Positions 8,494 to 17,373 of a stretch of 64,000 nucleotides of DNA are shown in pieces. This DNA comes from Curtobacterium luteum (GTDB taxonomy: Bacteria > Actinomycetota > Actinomycetes > Actinomycetales > Microbacteriaceae), in assembly GCF_014646995.1 (NCBI RefSeq), contig NZ_BMOI01000001.1:62001-126000 (forward strand). The letters are read 5' to 3'. Numbering within the stretch: position 1 is the stretch's first letter; every line of letters starts with the position of its first letter. Under the pieces are notes generated by a model. The model saw only the letters and a program-made list of their open reading frames with translations. It made no database searches and was not told the DNA's origin. The position numbers and the translations under genes were made by a program.

Positions 8494-11400
8494 ATGCAGT
8501 TGGTCGTGCGCGGTTCGTCCGCACCACTCGTCGGGGAGATCGACGTCCCGGTCTCCAAGTACCACGCGCACCGCGCGCTGGTGCTGGCATCGCTCGCGAA
8601 GGGCACGAGCACCGTCTCCGGCATCAGTTCGACCCGGCAGGTCGAGTGGACCGTCGGCACCCTCCGGGCGCTCGGCGTCGACGTCAAGCGCCGCGGCGAC
8701 GACTACCTCGTCACCGGGCTCGGCGGTCGCTACGAGGCGACCGACGTCGTCGACCACGGGTCGCGCGGCGCCGACGGGCTGCTCAACATGGGCTCCTCGG
8801 GGACCACGCTCTACTTCATGACCGGCCTGGCGTCCCTCGCGGACAAGCCGATGACGCTCTCGGGCATGAAGTACTTCCAGCGCCGCCCGATCAAGGCCCT
8901 CCTGACCTCGCTGACCCAGATGGGCGTCGAGCTCGAGGCGACGAACGACTGCCCGCCGGTGACGGTCCAGCCCCGGCGGCCCCGCGGCGGCGACGTCACC
9001 ATCGCCGGGACCCTGTCGCAGTGGGTCTCCGGACTGCTGCTCGTCGCGCCGTTCGCCGAGCAGGAGACGCGCATCCACATCACCGGCGGCAGGCTCAACG
9101 AACAGCCGTACGTCGAGCTCACCGTGCGCATGATGCGGCAGTTCGGTCTGACGGTCGAGGTGTCCGACGACTGGCTCGAGTACCGGATCCCGGCCGGCCA
9201 GCAGGCGACCCCGCACGACTACGTCATCCCGCCGGACATCGGCTCCGCAGCGTTCGGCATCGCGGCCGCCGGTATCCGCGAGTCGAACGTGCTGCTGCGG
9301 GGCCTCACGTCCACCACGACGGCCGGCACGGACCACCCGGAGAGCGAGTTCCTCGACCTCGCCAGCGCGATGGGCGTGCCGATGCGGATCGACGAGGCGA
9401 CCGGGTTCGTCCGGATCGAGCACGACGGCTCGCCGCTGCGCGCACTCGACATCGACTGCCGACCGATCCCCGACCTGCTCCCCGTGCTGTCCACGATGGC
9501 GACCTTCGCCGAGGGCACGACCCGGCTCTGGAACGTGGCGCACATCCGTCTCAAGGAGTCCGACCGCGTCGCCGCGATGCTCCAGCTGAACCGCATGGGC
9601 GGCCGAGCGGAGCAGGGTGTCGACGAACTCCGGGTCACCGGGGTCGGACCGGGAGCCCTGCACGGCTCCCCGATGTCGTCCTTCAACGACCACCGCGTGC
9701 TCATGTCCCTCGCGGTCGCCGCGTCGAAGGCGCAGGGGACGAGCTCCCTCACGTACCCCCGTGCGTACCGCATCTCGTACCCGACCTTCCTCGAGGCGAT
9801 GAACGCCGTCGGACTCGACATGTCCGTCGGTGCCGTGCACGGCGGCGGTCACGACACCCGCATCGACGACGCCGACACGGTGTCCGAGCGCACCGACCTG
9901 GGCGGGGACGAGTCCGTCCCGGTGGCGCGGCCCGACGCGACGGACCAGACCCGCCGCGCGCACGCGACCGTGCCGGTCGCCGCGCCGTCCACGTCCGCCG
10001 CGGGGCGCACCGACCTGCCGGCGACGGCGACGGTCGGCGTCGACGCGGAGCCGCTCGTCCTGAGCGAGCGGGTCCGCACCCTCTCGGAGACCGACCCGGA
10101 CGGCGTCGCCGTGGTCGAGGTCGGCGGGACCGCCCCGGTCGAGACCACCTGGAAGCAGCTGCAGGACGAGGCCGACCGGGTGTCCGCGCTCCTGCTCGAG
10201 CTCGGCGTCCGCACGGGCGACTCCGTGGCCATGCAGCTGCCGAACTGGCGCGAGTTCGTGTCGATCACGCTCGGCGCGGTCCAGATCGGCGCGGTCGCGA
10301 CGCCGATCATGCCCGTCTTCGGCCCGCGCGAGACCACGATGACCCTCGCGCGGTCGAAGGCCCGGGTCGTGTTCCTGCCGAACGTGTTCCGGAAGCGGCG
10401 CCCCGCACTCGAGCTGCTCGACGTCGTCGACGAGGCGAAGGCGCAGCGCCGGCGCCTGTCGGTCGAGCACGTGGTCGTGCTGCGCGCCGAGGCCCGCGGG
10501 CAGGGCGACCTGCCGAACGACCAGCCGCCGCTGCCCGCGGACGCCGCGGACCGAGTGGCCGCGAGCGACTGGAACTGGCGCTGGTTCGACACGGCGCTCG
10601 GCTCGGTGCAGGTCGACGTCGACCAGATCCGCTCCCGGGCACCGGGGCCGGACGACGTGTGCCAGCTCCTCTTCACCTCCGGCACCACCGGCGAGCCGAA
10701 GGGCGTGCAGCACCCGCACCGCACGCTCGGCCTGGCGACCGCGATGCACGTCGCCCAGTCGGGTCTGACGAGCGCGGACCGGATCTACATCCCGTCGCCG
10801 CTCGCGCACCAGACCGGGTTCCTCTACGGCATGCTCCTCGCGTTCCGGCTCGGCGCGCCGCAGGTCATCCAGCCGGTCTGGGACGGCACGGTCGCGCTCG
10901 AGCAGGCGTTCGGCGTCGCGAAGGCGTCGTTCGTGCAGTGCGCGACCCCGTTCCTGACCGACCTCGTCGACCTGGTCGAGGCCGGTGCCGCGCAGCCCGA
11001 GTCGCTGCGGATCTTCGTGCCGACCGGTGCCGCCGTGCCGCGGGCACTCGCGCAGCGGGCCGCGACCGTGCTCGGCACGGCGATCCTCGGGGCATTCGGG
11101 ACGAGCGAGACCTGCCTCGGCGCGCTCTCCGGCCCGGACGACGACCCGACGGACGCGTACGGCCACGACGGCCGTGCGCTCCCGGGCATCCGGATCCGGA
11201 TCGTCGACGACGAAGGCCACGAGCTGCCGGCCGGCACCGAGGGCAACTTCGAGCTGCACTCGCCGACCATGTTCGACGGGTACCTGGACCGGCCGGACCT
11301 GACCGACGACGTCTTCACCGACGACGGCTGGTACCGCACCGGCGACCTCGCGACCGTGGACGACAAGGGCTTCCTCTCGATCACCGGCCGCGTGAAGGAC

Positions 11401-11745
11401 GTCATCAACCGCGGCGGTGAGAAGATCCCGGTCGTGGAGATCGAGAACCTGCTCTACCAGCACCCCTCGGTCACGGACGTCGCCATCGTGGCCATGCCCG
11501 ACGAGCGGCTCGGTGAGCGCGCCTGCGCCTTCGTCGTCCCCGCGGCGGGGGAGCGGCTCTCGTTCCGGGCGATGCAGCAGTACCTCGACGCCGCCGGCGT
11601 GAGCAAGTACTACTGGCCGGAGCGCCTCGAGGACATCGACGAGCTCCCGCGGAACGCCGTCGGGAAGGTCCAGAAGAACGTCCTGCGGGACCGGGCTGCG
11701 GCGCTCGTCGCGAGCGGCGCGGCGACCACCACGAAGGAGAACTGA
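8494..11745 (+). CDS. Fused EPSP-synthase-like / acyl-CoA ligase (PlmJK, AnsJ-AnsK type)
   Basis: A 1083-residue two-domain protein. Residues 1-~445 have the EPSP synthase fold: VPVSKYHAHRALVLASLA, SSGTTLY, QRRPIKALL, PIPDLLPVL, IRLKESDRVAAM and SFNDHRVLM. By eye the catalytic Lys, Asp, Glu and both late arginines are kept, but the Ser after the first Lys is Tyr, the GTT-R arginine is Tyr, and the final PEP-site Lys is lost. A ~75-residue Asp/Ala/Pro linker leads to an AMP-forming CoA ligase (~520-1083): P-loop TSGTTGEPKG (~727), FGTSE (~866), YRTGD (~947), catalytic Lys in RNAVGKVQK (~1055). The same fusion is known as PlmJK. Inferred role: eliminate a hydroxyl from shikimate (or its phosphate) and activate the ring acid as CoA thioester. 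First gene of its operon, with a good ribosome site. Confidence 0.88.
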   Translation: MQLVVRGSSAPLVGEIDVPVSKYHAHRALVLASLAKGTSTVSGISSTRQVEWTVGTLRALGVDVKRRGDDYLVTGLGGRYEATDVVDHGSRGADGLLNMGSSGTTLYFMTGLASLADKPMTLSGMKYFQRRPIKALLTSLTQMGVELEATNDCPPVTVQPRRPRGGDVTIAGTLSQWVSGLLLVAPFAEQETRIHITGGRLNEQPYVELTVRMMRQFGLTVEVSDDWLEYRIPAGQQATPHDYVIPPDIGSAAFGIAAAGIRESNVLLRGLTSTTTAGTDHPESEFLDLASAMGVPMRIDEATGFVRIEHDGSPLRALDIDCRPIPDLLPVLSTMATFAEGTTRLWNVAHIRLKESDRVAAMLQLNRMGGRAEQGVDELRVTGVGPGALHGSPMSSFNDHRVLMSLAVAASKAQGTSSLTYPRAYRISYPTFLEAMNAVGLDMSVGAVHGGGHDTRIDDADTVSERTDLGGDESVPVARPDATDQTRRAHATVPVAAPSTSAAGRTDLPATATVGVDAEPLVLSERVRTLSETDPDGVAVVEVGGTAPVETTWKQLQDEADRVSALLLELGVRTGDSVAMQLPNWREFVSITLGAVQIGAVATPIMPVFGPRETTMTLARSKARVVFLPNVFRKRRPALELLDVVDEAKAQRRRLSVEHVVVLRAEARGQGDLPNDQPPLPADAADRVAASDWNWRWFDTALGSVQVDVDQIRSRAPGPDDVCQLLFTSGTTGEPKGVQHPHRTLGLATAMHVAQSGLTSADRIYIPSPLAHQTGFLYGMLLAFRLGAPQVIQPVWDGTVALEQAFGVAKASFVQCATPFLTDLVDLVEAGAAQPESLRIFVPTGAAVPRALAQRAATVLGTAILGAFGTSETCLGALSGPDDDPTDAYGHDGRALPGIRIRIVDDEGHELPAGTEGNFELHSPTMFDGYLDRPDLTDDVFTDDGWYRTGDLATVDDKGFLSITGRVKDVINRGGEKIPVVEIENLLYQHPSVTDVAIVAMPDERLGERACAFVVPAAGERLSFRAMQQYLDAAGVSKYYWPERLEDIDELPRNAVGKVQKNVLRDRAAALVASGAATTTKEN

Positions 11746-11748
11746 ACG

Positions 11749-12930
11749 ATGACGATCGTCGACGACACGACGAGCACGGCCTTCGACGAGGCCGCCTTCC
11801 AGCAGCTCAAGGCCGAGGTGACCGGATGGGTCCGCGGCCGCGGCGAGGAGTGGGCGGAGGAGATCGAGCGCACCGGCCAGGTCGCCCCCGAACTCTTCCA
11901 GGAGCTCAAGGAGCGGGGCCGGCTCAGCCTCGCCGCCCCGGCCGAGCTCGGCGGACGGGGCATCCCGTTCTCGCGCTACCTCGAGGTCATGGAGATCGTC
12001 TCCCGCTCGCACGCCTCGATCCGGATGCTCGTGCACGTCATCAACGGCACCTGGCGTGCGATGGCGCCGTACGCGACGCCCGCGCAGATCGAGGAGGTCG
12101 TCAAGCCGAGCGTCGCGGGCGAGAAGCTCGTCGCGTTCACCCTGACGGAGGCCGCGGCCGGCACGGGGGCGGACATCCGCACCACGGTCCGCCGCGAGGG
12201 CGACACCTACGTGATGAACGGCGAGAAGCACCTCATCACGTTCGGGGTGCGGTGCGACTACTGGCTCATCGCCGCGCGGCTCGAGGGCACCTCCGGCCAG
12301 GACGGCACGGTCGCGTTCCTCATGCCGAACAGCGGGCTGCCCGGCGCGGAGGTGATCGACGACTCCGACACGATGGGGATCCGCGGCACCGACCACGCGA
12401 TCCTCCGGTTCACCGAGACCCCGATCCCGGCCTCCGCCCGCCTGGGCGAGGAGGGCCAGGGCCTCGAGGTCGCGCTCGGCGGCTTCCTGCTGCCGAGCCG
12501 CGTGTCGGTCGCGATGAGCGCCGTCGGCCTCGCCGAGCGGGCGAACGAGCTCGCCGTCGCGTACGCGAACGAGCGCGAGACGTTCGGCAAGAAGCTCTCC
12601 AGCCGGCAGGCGATCCAGTTCTACCTCGCCGAGAACTACGCCGACATCGCCGCGGCCCGGGCGCTCGTGCTCGAAGCCGCACGCGCCTACGAGGAGGACC
12701 GCCCCGACGCCGGCACGCTGTCGAGCGCCTCGAAGATGGTCGCCGTCGACATGCTCGCCCGCGTCACCGACAAGGCCCTGCAGGTGCACGGCGGCCAGGG
12801 CTACTGGAAGCGCAACGCGATCGAGCGCGTCTACCGCGACGCGCGCGCACAGCGCTTCGAGGAGGGCACCAACGAGATCCAGAAGCTGGTCGTCGGCCGC
12901 GCCGTCGTGACCGGCCAAGCCGGCTTCTAG
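11749..12930 (+). CDS. Acyl-CoA dehydrogenase family protein (AnsL/PlmL-like)
   Basis: A 393-residue flavoprotein of acyl-CoA dehydrogenase type. It has the FAD/substrate-binding middle segment TLTEAAAGTGADI, the C-terminal helical domain with ERETFGKKLSSRQAIQFYLAE, the HGGQGYWK motif, and the catalytic base glutamate in RFEEGTNEIQ. ATG 11749 lies 3 nt after the preceding stop with AAGGAGA overlapping that gene's end, so the two are coupled. In a pathway that is reductive overall its task may be to form or move a ring double bond or to run in the reducing direction; that is inference from the matching position of ansL/plmL. Fatty-acid beta-oxidation is the alternative but the operon argues against it. 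Confidence 0.87.
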   Translation: MTIVDDTTSTAFDEAAFQQLKAEVTGWVRGRGEEWAEEIERTGQVAPELFQELKERGRLSLAAPAELGGRGIPFSRYLEVMEIVSRSHASIRMLVHVINGTWRAMAPYATPAQIEEVVKPSVAGEKLVAFTLTEAAAGTGADIRTTVRREGDTYVMNGEKHLITFGVRCDYWLIAARLEGTSGQDGTVAFLMPNSGLPGAEVIDDSDTMGIRGTDHAILRFTETPIPASARLGEEGQGLEVALGGFLLPSRVSVAMSAVGLAERANELAVAYANERETFGKKLSSRQAIQFYLAENYADIAAARALVLEAARAYEEDRPDAGTLSSASKMVAVDMLARVTDKALQVHGGQGYWKRNAIERVYRDARAQRFEEGTNEIQKLVVGRAVVTGQAGF

Positions 12931-12947
12931 GACGCCACCACCCACCG

Positions 12948-12986
12948 GACGGGAGGCGCGGTGCGGGCCCGCCCCGCGCCTCCAGG
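12948..12986. repeat. Family A hairpin, copy A4, inside the cyclohexanecarboxyl operon
   Basis: GGAGGCGCGGTGCGGGC pairs with GCCCGCCCCGCGCCTCC with one mismatch. It occupies the 78-bp gap between the acyl-CoA dehydrogenase stop and the reductase start, the only sizeable gap in this otherwise tightly coupled operon. It may lower or shape expression of the two downstream genes. Confidence 0.75.
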
Positions 12987-13008
12987 CCCTGAAGACGCAA
13001 GGAACACA

Positions 13009-13863
13009 ATGGCTGCAACCACCGCACCCATCGCCCTCATCACGGGAGCCTCCCGCGGCATCGGCCGCCTGCTCGCGCAGAAGCTCGGCCAGCGCGGCGT
13101 CACCGTCGTGGTGACGTACAAGGGCAACGCCGACCTCGCCGAGGAGTCGCTCGCCGACGTGCGTGCCGCGGGCGGCGACGGCATCACCGCCCAGGTCGAC
13201 ATCGAGCAGCCGGAGTCGATCGACGCGCTGTTCGACCTGGTGCGCGACACCTACGGGCGGCTCGACATGTTCGTCGCGAACGCCGCGGCCAGCGCGTTCA
13301 AGCCGGTCGCCGACCTCAAGCTGCACCACCTGGACCGGAGCTACGCGACGAACGCGCGCTCCTTCGTGCTCGGTGCGCAGCGGGCCGCCGAGCTCATGGA
13401 CCGCGGTGGCCGCATCGTCGTCGTGACCTCGTACGGGTCGCTCCGGGCGTTCCCGACCTACGCCGCGCTCGGTGCTGCGAAGGCCATGACCGAGGCGTAC
13501 ACGAAGTACATGGCGGTCGAGTTCGGTCCGCGTCAGATCACCGTGAACGCGGTGAACGGCGGGCTCATCGACACCGACTCGCTCGACTACTTCTACAACT
13601 CGGTGCCGGGGATGGCGCCGATGGACTCTGTGCTGTCGAAGCTGCCGCTGCAGCGCCCGGGCACCGCCGACGACATGGCGGACGCGGTCGACTTCCTGCT
13701 GTCCGACAAGGCGTCCTACATCACCGGGCAGACCCTCTCGGTCGACGGCGGACTCACCGTGGTCGCGCCGCCGTTCTGGGCGGACACGACGTCGCCCCTT
13801 CGCGACGCGGTGCTGCCTCCGGCCGACGCTGCTGCCGACACGGCGTCCGACACGGCAGAGTAG
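13009..13863 (+). CDS. chcA: SDR enoyl reductase, ChcA-like (1-cyclohexenylcarbonyl-CoA reductase)
   Basis: A 284-residue short-chain dehydrogenase/reductase. ATG 13009 is chosen because AAGGA sits 5 nt upstream; the longer frame reads through hairpin A4. It has the nucleotide motif TGASRGIG (~10-17), NAAAS, and a catalytic TYAALGAAK in which Tyr and Lys are separated by six residues. That Y-x6-K spacing is typical of enoyl reductases (FabI/FabL), not of ordinary SDR alcohol dehydrogenases (Y-x3-K). ChcA of Streptomyces collinus reduces 1-cyclohexenylcarbonyl-CoA and other ring enoyl-CoAs with NADPH. The operon matches, so this role is likely; FabL-type fatty-acid synthesis is the main alternative. 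Confidence 0.82.
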   Translation: MAATTAPIALITGASRGIGRLLAQKLGQRGVTVVVTYKGNADLAEESLADVRAAGGDGITAQVDIEQPESIDALFDLVRDTYGRLDMFVANAAASAFKPVADLKLHHLDRSYATNARSFVLGAQRAAELMDRGGRIVVVTSYGSLRAFPTYAALGAAKAMTEAYTKYMAVEFGPRQITVNAVNGGLIDTDSLDYFYNSVPGMAPMDSVLSKLPLQRPGTADDMADAVDFLLSDKASYITGQTLSVDGGLTVVAPPFWADTTSPLRDAVLPPADAAADTASDTAE

Positions 13864-13867
13864 GGGC

Positions 13868-15988
13868 ATGAGCACCGTCGCCATGCCCGACCTCGCCGTC
13901 GTCTCCTCGCCGTGGACCCTCGGGCCGCTGACCCTCCGGAACCGGGTCGTCATGGGGTCGATGCACACCGGACTCGAGGTGCACGACGACGGCGGGGCCG
14001 GCATGGCGGCGTTCTACCGTGAGCGGGCGGCCGGTGGCGCCGCCCTGATCGTGACGGGCGGCATCGCGGTGAGCGACGAGGCCCGCGGGGGCCCGGACTT
14101 CGCGGTGTTCGGCGTCGGGGGCGCCGACGAACGCTTCCGGGCCGCGGTCGAGGCCGTCCACGAGGAGGGCGGCGCCGTGCTCGCGCAGCTGTTCCACGCC
14201 GGCCGGTACGCGCTCGTGAACGGCATGGTCGACCGGCACGGGCAGCCGCAGCGTGCCGTCGCGCCGTCCGCGCTCCCGTGGTCCGCCGCGCGGGGCGTCG
14301 TCCCCGAGGAGCTGACGGGCGCCGAGGTCGAGCGGACGATCGAGGACTTCGCCGCGGCGGCTCGATCGGCCCGTGACATCGGCTTCGACGGCGTCGAGAT
14401 CATGGCCTCCGAGGGCTACCTCATCAACCAGTTCCAGTCGCCGCTGACGAACCTGCGCGACGACGAGTGGGGCGGTTCGCCGGCGCGACGTCGCCGCTTC
14501 GCCGTGGCGGTGGTCGCGGCCGTCCGCGCTGCCGTCCCCGGCCTCGCGGTGACGATCCGGCTGTCCGGTGCCGACCTCATGCCGGGTTCGACGACCGACG
14601 ACGAGGTCGACGCGCTCGTCCACGAGCTGCTGCCCCTGGGACTCGACGGCATCTCGGTGGGGATCGGCTGGCACGAGACACGGACGCCGACCGTGCAGGC
14701 AGCGGTGCCCCACGGCGCCTGGCTGTCGTACGCGAACCGAATCGCCGGGGTCGTGCGGGCCTCGTCGCACCCGGAGGTCCGGGTGATCGCGTCGAACCGC
14801 ATGACGGACCTCCGGGACGGGGAGGCCGTGCTCACCGACGGTCTGGTCGACGCGGTGGCGCTCGCGCGACCGTTCCTCGCCGACCCGGCCCTCGTCGAGC
14901 GCTCGCTCGCCGGCGCCTACGACCTCGTCAACACGTGCATCGGGTGCAACCAGGCCTGCCTCGACCGCTCCATCGTCGGTGCCCCGGTCTCATGCCTGGT
15001 CAACCCGCGCGCCGGCCGCGAGCTGGCGTTCCCGCTCCGCCCGACCGTCGCGCCGAAGCGGGTCGAGGTGGTCGGCGGTGGGCCCGCCGGGCTGGCCGCC
15101 GCCGTCGACGCCGCCCGCCGCGGGCACGTCGTGACGCTCTGGGAGGCGTCCGACCGGCTCGGCGGCCAGTTCGACCTGGCCGCGATGGTGCCCGGCAAGG
15201 AGGACTACGCCGCGACCGTCCGGGCGGCCCGGGCGGAGCTCGACGCCCGCGGCGCCACCGTGCACCTCGGGCGGGCAGCCACCCCGGCGGACCTCGTCGG
15301 CGCCGACGCCGTCGTGGTCGCCGCCGGGGTCGTGCCGCGGCGGATCGACGTGCCCGGGTCGTCGCTGCCCCACGTGGTGTCCTACGAGCAGGCGCTCCGC
15401 GAGGGGGTCCCGGCGGGCACCGTGGCGATCATCGGCGGCGGCGGCATCGGCGTCGACACGGCGGCGTTCCTCGTGGAGTCGCCCGACGAGGCCACGCGGG
15501 CGACCGAGTTCGGCCTGCGCTGGGAGGTCGACGTCAGCGGTGAGATCGTCGGCGACGTGCCGCAGCGCCTGCCGGTCGCCGACCGCGTCCTGCGGCCCGG
15601 CTCACAGGTGACCGTGCTCCGGCGCAGCGGCAAGTTCGGCACCGGCATCGGCATCACCTCGCGCTGGGTCGCCGTCGGGCGGTTGCGGGACGCGGGCGTC
15701 CGCATGGTCGGCGGTGTGCAGGAGTACCTGCGCATCGAGCCCGGCGTCCTCTGGATCCGCGACGAGGACGGCGTCGAGCGGGCGGTGCCGGCCGACACCG
15801 TGGTGGTCTGCGCCGGGCAGGAGCGGGCGGTCGACCTCGACGGGACGGACCCCGAGGGGCTCCTGGCGGGCCTGGCTGCGGCCGGTGTGCCGTTCGAGGT
15901 GGTCGGCGGCGCACGGGACGCTCGGAGCGTGGACGCCGTCCGGGCCACCAGTGAAGCACTCGAAGCGGTGCGTCGACTCGCGCCCTGA
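13868..15988 (+). CDS. Old-yellow-enzyme / 2,4-dienoyl-CoA reductase-like iron-sulfur flavoprotein (AnsM/PlmM-like)
   Basis: The 706-residue product has three parts seen in 2,4-dienoyl-CoA reductase: an FMN TIM barrel (LGPLTLRNRVVMGSMHTG, FQSPLTNLRDDEWGGS), a 4Fe-4S site CIGCNQACLDRSIVGAPVSC (~356), then FAD and NAD(P) Rossmann domains (VVGGGPAGLAAA ~402; IIGGGGIGVDTAAF ~522). Such enzymes pass hydride from NADPH via FAD, the cluster and FMN to a conjugated diene. In this operon it would reduce diene intermediates left after dehydration of the shikimate ring. It starts 4 bp after the chcA-like stop and is the last operon gene. A disulfide- or trimethylamine-type dehydrogenase is a less likely reading. 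Confidence 0.85.
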   Translation: MSTVAMPDLAVVSSPWTLGPLTLRNRVVMGSMHTGLEVHDDGGAGMAAFYRERAAGGAALIVTGGIAVSDEARGGPDFAVFGVGGADERFRAAVEAVHEEGGAVLAQLFHAGRYALVNGMVDRHGQPQRAVAPSALPWSAARGVVPEELTGAEVERTIEDFAAAARSARDIGFDGVEIMASEGYLINQFQSPLTNLRDDEWGGSPARRRRFAVAVVAAVRAAVPGLAVTIRLSGADLMPGSTTDDEVDALVHELLPLGLDGISVGIGWHETRTPTVQAAVPHGAWLSYANRIAGVVRASSHPEVRVIASNRMTDLRDGEAVLTDGLVDAVALARPFLADPALVERSLAGAYDLVNTCIGCNQACLDRSIVGAPVSCLVNPRAGRELAFPLRPTVAPKRVEVVGGGPAGLAAAVDAARRGHVVTLWEASDRLGGQFDLAAMVPGKEDYAATVRAARAELDARGATVHLGRAATPADLVGADAVVVAAGVVPRRIDVPGSSLPHVVSYEQALREGVPAGTVAIIGGGGIGVDTAAFLVESPDEATRATEFGLRWEVDVSGEIVGDVPQRLPVADRVLRPGSQVTVLRRSGKFGTGIGITSRWVAVGRLRDAGVRMVGGVQEYLRIEPGVLWIRDEDGVERAVPADTVVVCAGQERAVDLDGTDPEGLLAGLAAAGVPFEVVGGARDARSVDAVRATSEALEAVRRLAP

Positions 15989-16131
15989 CGCGGAATCTGC
16001 AACAATGAACGGTCGAATCGTGGCTGCTCGACCCTCTATCCAGCAGTCCGCGCTTTCCATCGAGCTTCCACCGTGTGTGCCCCCACGCCCGCGGTCCGGT
16101 TCAACCACAACAACACGCAACAGGAGCATTT

Positions 16132-16551
16132 GTGGCTGTCAAGATCCGTCTCAAGCGTCTCGGTAAGATCCGTGCGCCGTACTACCGTGTCGTCGTCGCC
16201 GACTCGCGCACCAAGCGCGACGGTCGCGCGATCGAGGAGATCGGCAAGTACCACCCCACCGAGGAGCCCTCGTTCATCGAGATCGACTCCGAGCGTGCGC
16301 AGTACTGGGTCTCCGTCGGCGCGCAGCCGTCGGAGCAGGTCGCCGCGCTGCTCAAGCTCACCGGTGACTGGGCCAAGTTCAAGGGCGAGAAGGACACCGA
16401 GTCGAAGGTCAAGGCCCGCGAGCCGAAGCAGGCCTTCGTCGCGGACACGGCCAAGAAGGCCGTCCTCAAGCCGAAGTCGGAGAAGAAGGCGGAGGCTCCG
16501 GCCGCTGCCGAGACCCCGGCCGACGACGCAGCCGAGACGACCGAGGCGTAA
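16132..16551 (+). CDS. rpsP: 30S ribosomal protein S16
   Basis: A 139-residue ribosomal protein beginning [20 protein letters not shown], with the S16 signature [17 protein letters not shown] 16132 is chosen over an upstream ATG because homology starts here and AGGAG lies 5 nt before it. The C-terminal ~50 residues are an Ala/Glu/Lys-rich tail ([18 protein letters not shown]), common in actinobacteria. An AACAAT -10-like hexamer at 16001-16006 implies a ~120-nt leader whose role I cannot read. First gene of rpsP-khpA-rimM-trmD. Confidence 0.96.
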   Translation: MAVKIRLKRLGKIRAPYYRVVVADSRTKRDGRAIEEIGKYHPTEEPSFIEIDSERAQYWVSVGAQPSEQVAALLKLTGDWAKFKGEKDTESKVKAREPKQAFVADTAKKAVLKPKSEKKAEAPAAAETPADDAAETTEA

Positions 16552-16555
16552 TTCC

Positions 16556-16792
16556 TTGCTCGAATCCGCGCTGACGCACCTCGTCAAGGGGATCGTCGAT
16601 CACCCGGACGACGTGCGCGTCGCCAGTTCCACCTCCGCGCGGGGCGAGGTCCTCGAGGTGCGTGTGCACCCCGAGGACCTCGGCCGCGTGATCGGTCGCG
16701 CCGGACGGACCGCAAAGGCGCTCCGCACCCTCGTCTCGGCTCTCGCCGACGGCAAGCGGGTGCGGGTCGACGTGGTCGACACCGATTCCTAG
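16556..16792 (+). CDS. khpA: KH-domain RNA-binding protein KhpA
   Basis: A 78-residue protein from TTG 16556, 4 bp after the rpsP stop. It is a single type II KH domain with the GxxG loop (GRVIGRAGRTAKAL). KhpA (formerly UPF0109) binds structured RNA and in several Gram-positives affects cell elongation with KhpB. The position between rpsP and rimM is the classic one. The rare TTG start and tight spacing suggest translation coupled to rpsP. Confidence 0.9.
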   Translation: MLESALTHLVKGIVDHPDDVRVASSTSARGEVLEVRVHPEDLGRVIGRAGRTAKALRTLVSALADGKRVRVDVVDTDS

Positions 16793-16811
16793 GGAGACGA
16801 CCCAGCTCCGG

Positions 16812-17369
16812 GTGGGTCGCATCACGAAGGCGCACGGGCTCAAGGGCGGCATCAAGCTCGAGCTCTACACCGACGACCCGGATCGTCGGTTCACGTCCGG
16901 AGCGACGTTCACGCTCCAGGTCCCGGATGACTCCCCGTGGTCGGGCAAGACCATCACGCTGGACGAACTCCGCTGGTACAACGGCCACCCCGTCGCCTTC
17001 TTCGAGGGCATCGAGGACCGCACCGCTGCTGAGACCCTCGCGCGGGCGATCCTCTGGGTCGAGCAGGACGCCGACGCCGAGACCGGCGAGGACGACGCCT
17101 GGTACGACCACCAGCTGGTCGGCCTGCGCGTCCTCCGCGACGGCACCGAGGTCGGGACCGTGGCCCGTGTGGACCACCTGCCTGCGCAGGACCTCCTCGC
17201 CATCGACACCCCCGAGCGCGGCGAGGTGCTCGTGCCGTTCGTCTCGGCCATCGTCCCCGCCGTCGACATCGCGGCCGGCACGATCACCGTGACGCCGCCG
17301 ACCGGGCTGTTCGAGGACCCCGAGGACACCTCGCGCCCCGAGACTGTCACGCCGACCGACCAGGGGTAG
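16812..17369 (+). CDS. rimM: Ribosome maturation factor RimM
   Basis: A 185-residue protein opening [23 protein letters not shown], the RimM N-terminal barrel, followed by the PRC-barrel half ([27 protein letters not shown]). It binds S19 and helps 30S head assembly. The start is not fully settled: GTG 16812 is the only usual start codon, but homology seems to begin about five codons upstream (QLR) and GGGAG at 16792-16796 is far from the GTG. The C-terminus ends with a short acidic/Thr tail. Followed after 4 bp by trmD. Confidence 0.94.
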   Translation: MGRITKAHGLKGGIKLELYTDDPDRRFTSGATFTLQVPDDSPWSGKTITLDELRWYNGHPVAFFEGIEDRTAAETLARAILWVEQDADAETGEDDAWYDHQLVGLRVLRDGTEVGTVARVDHLPAQDLLAIDTPERGEVLVPFVSAIVPAVDIAAGTITVTPPTGLFEDPEDTSRPETVTPTDQG

Positions 17370-17373
17370 CGCC

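Noticed and set aside
7210..14004. A 2264-residue minus-strand open frame spanning the cyclohexanecarboxyl operon
   Set aside because: Only its last ~376 residues (the carboxylate-amine ligase) are real. The rest is Arg/Asp/Val-rich antisense of well-supported plus-strand genes, an effect of high GC.
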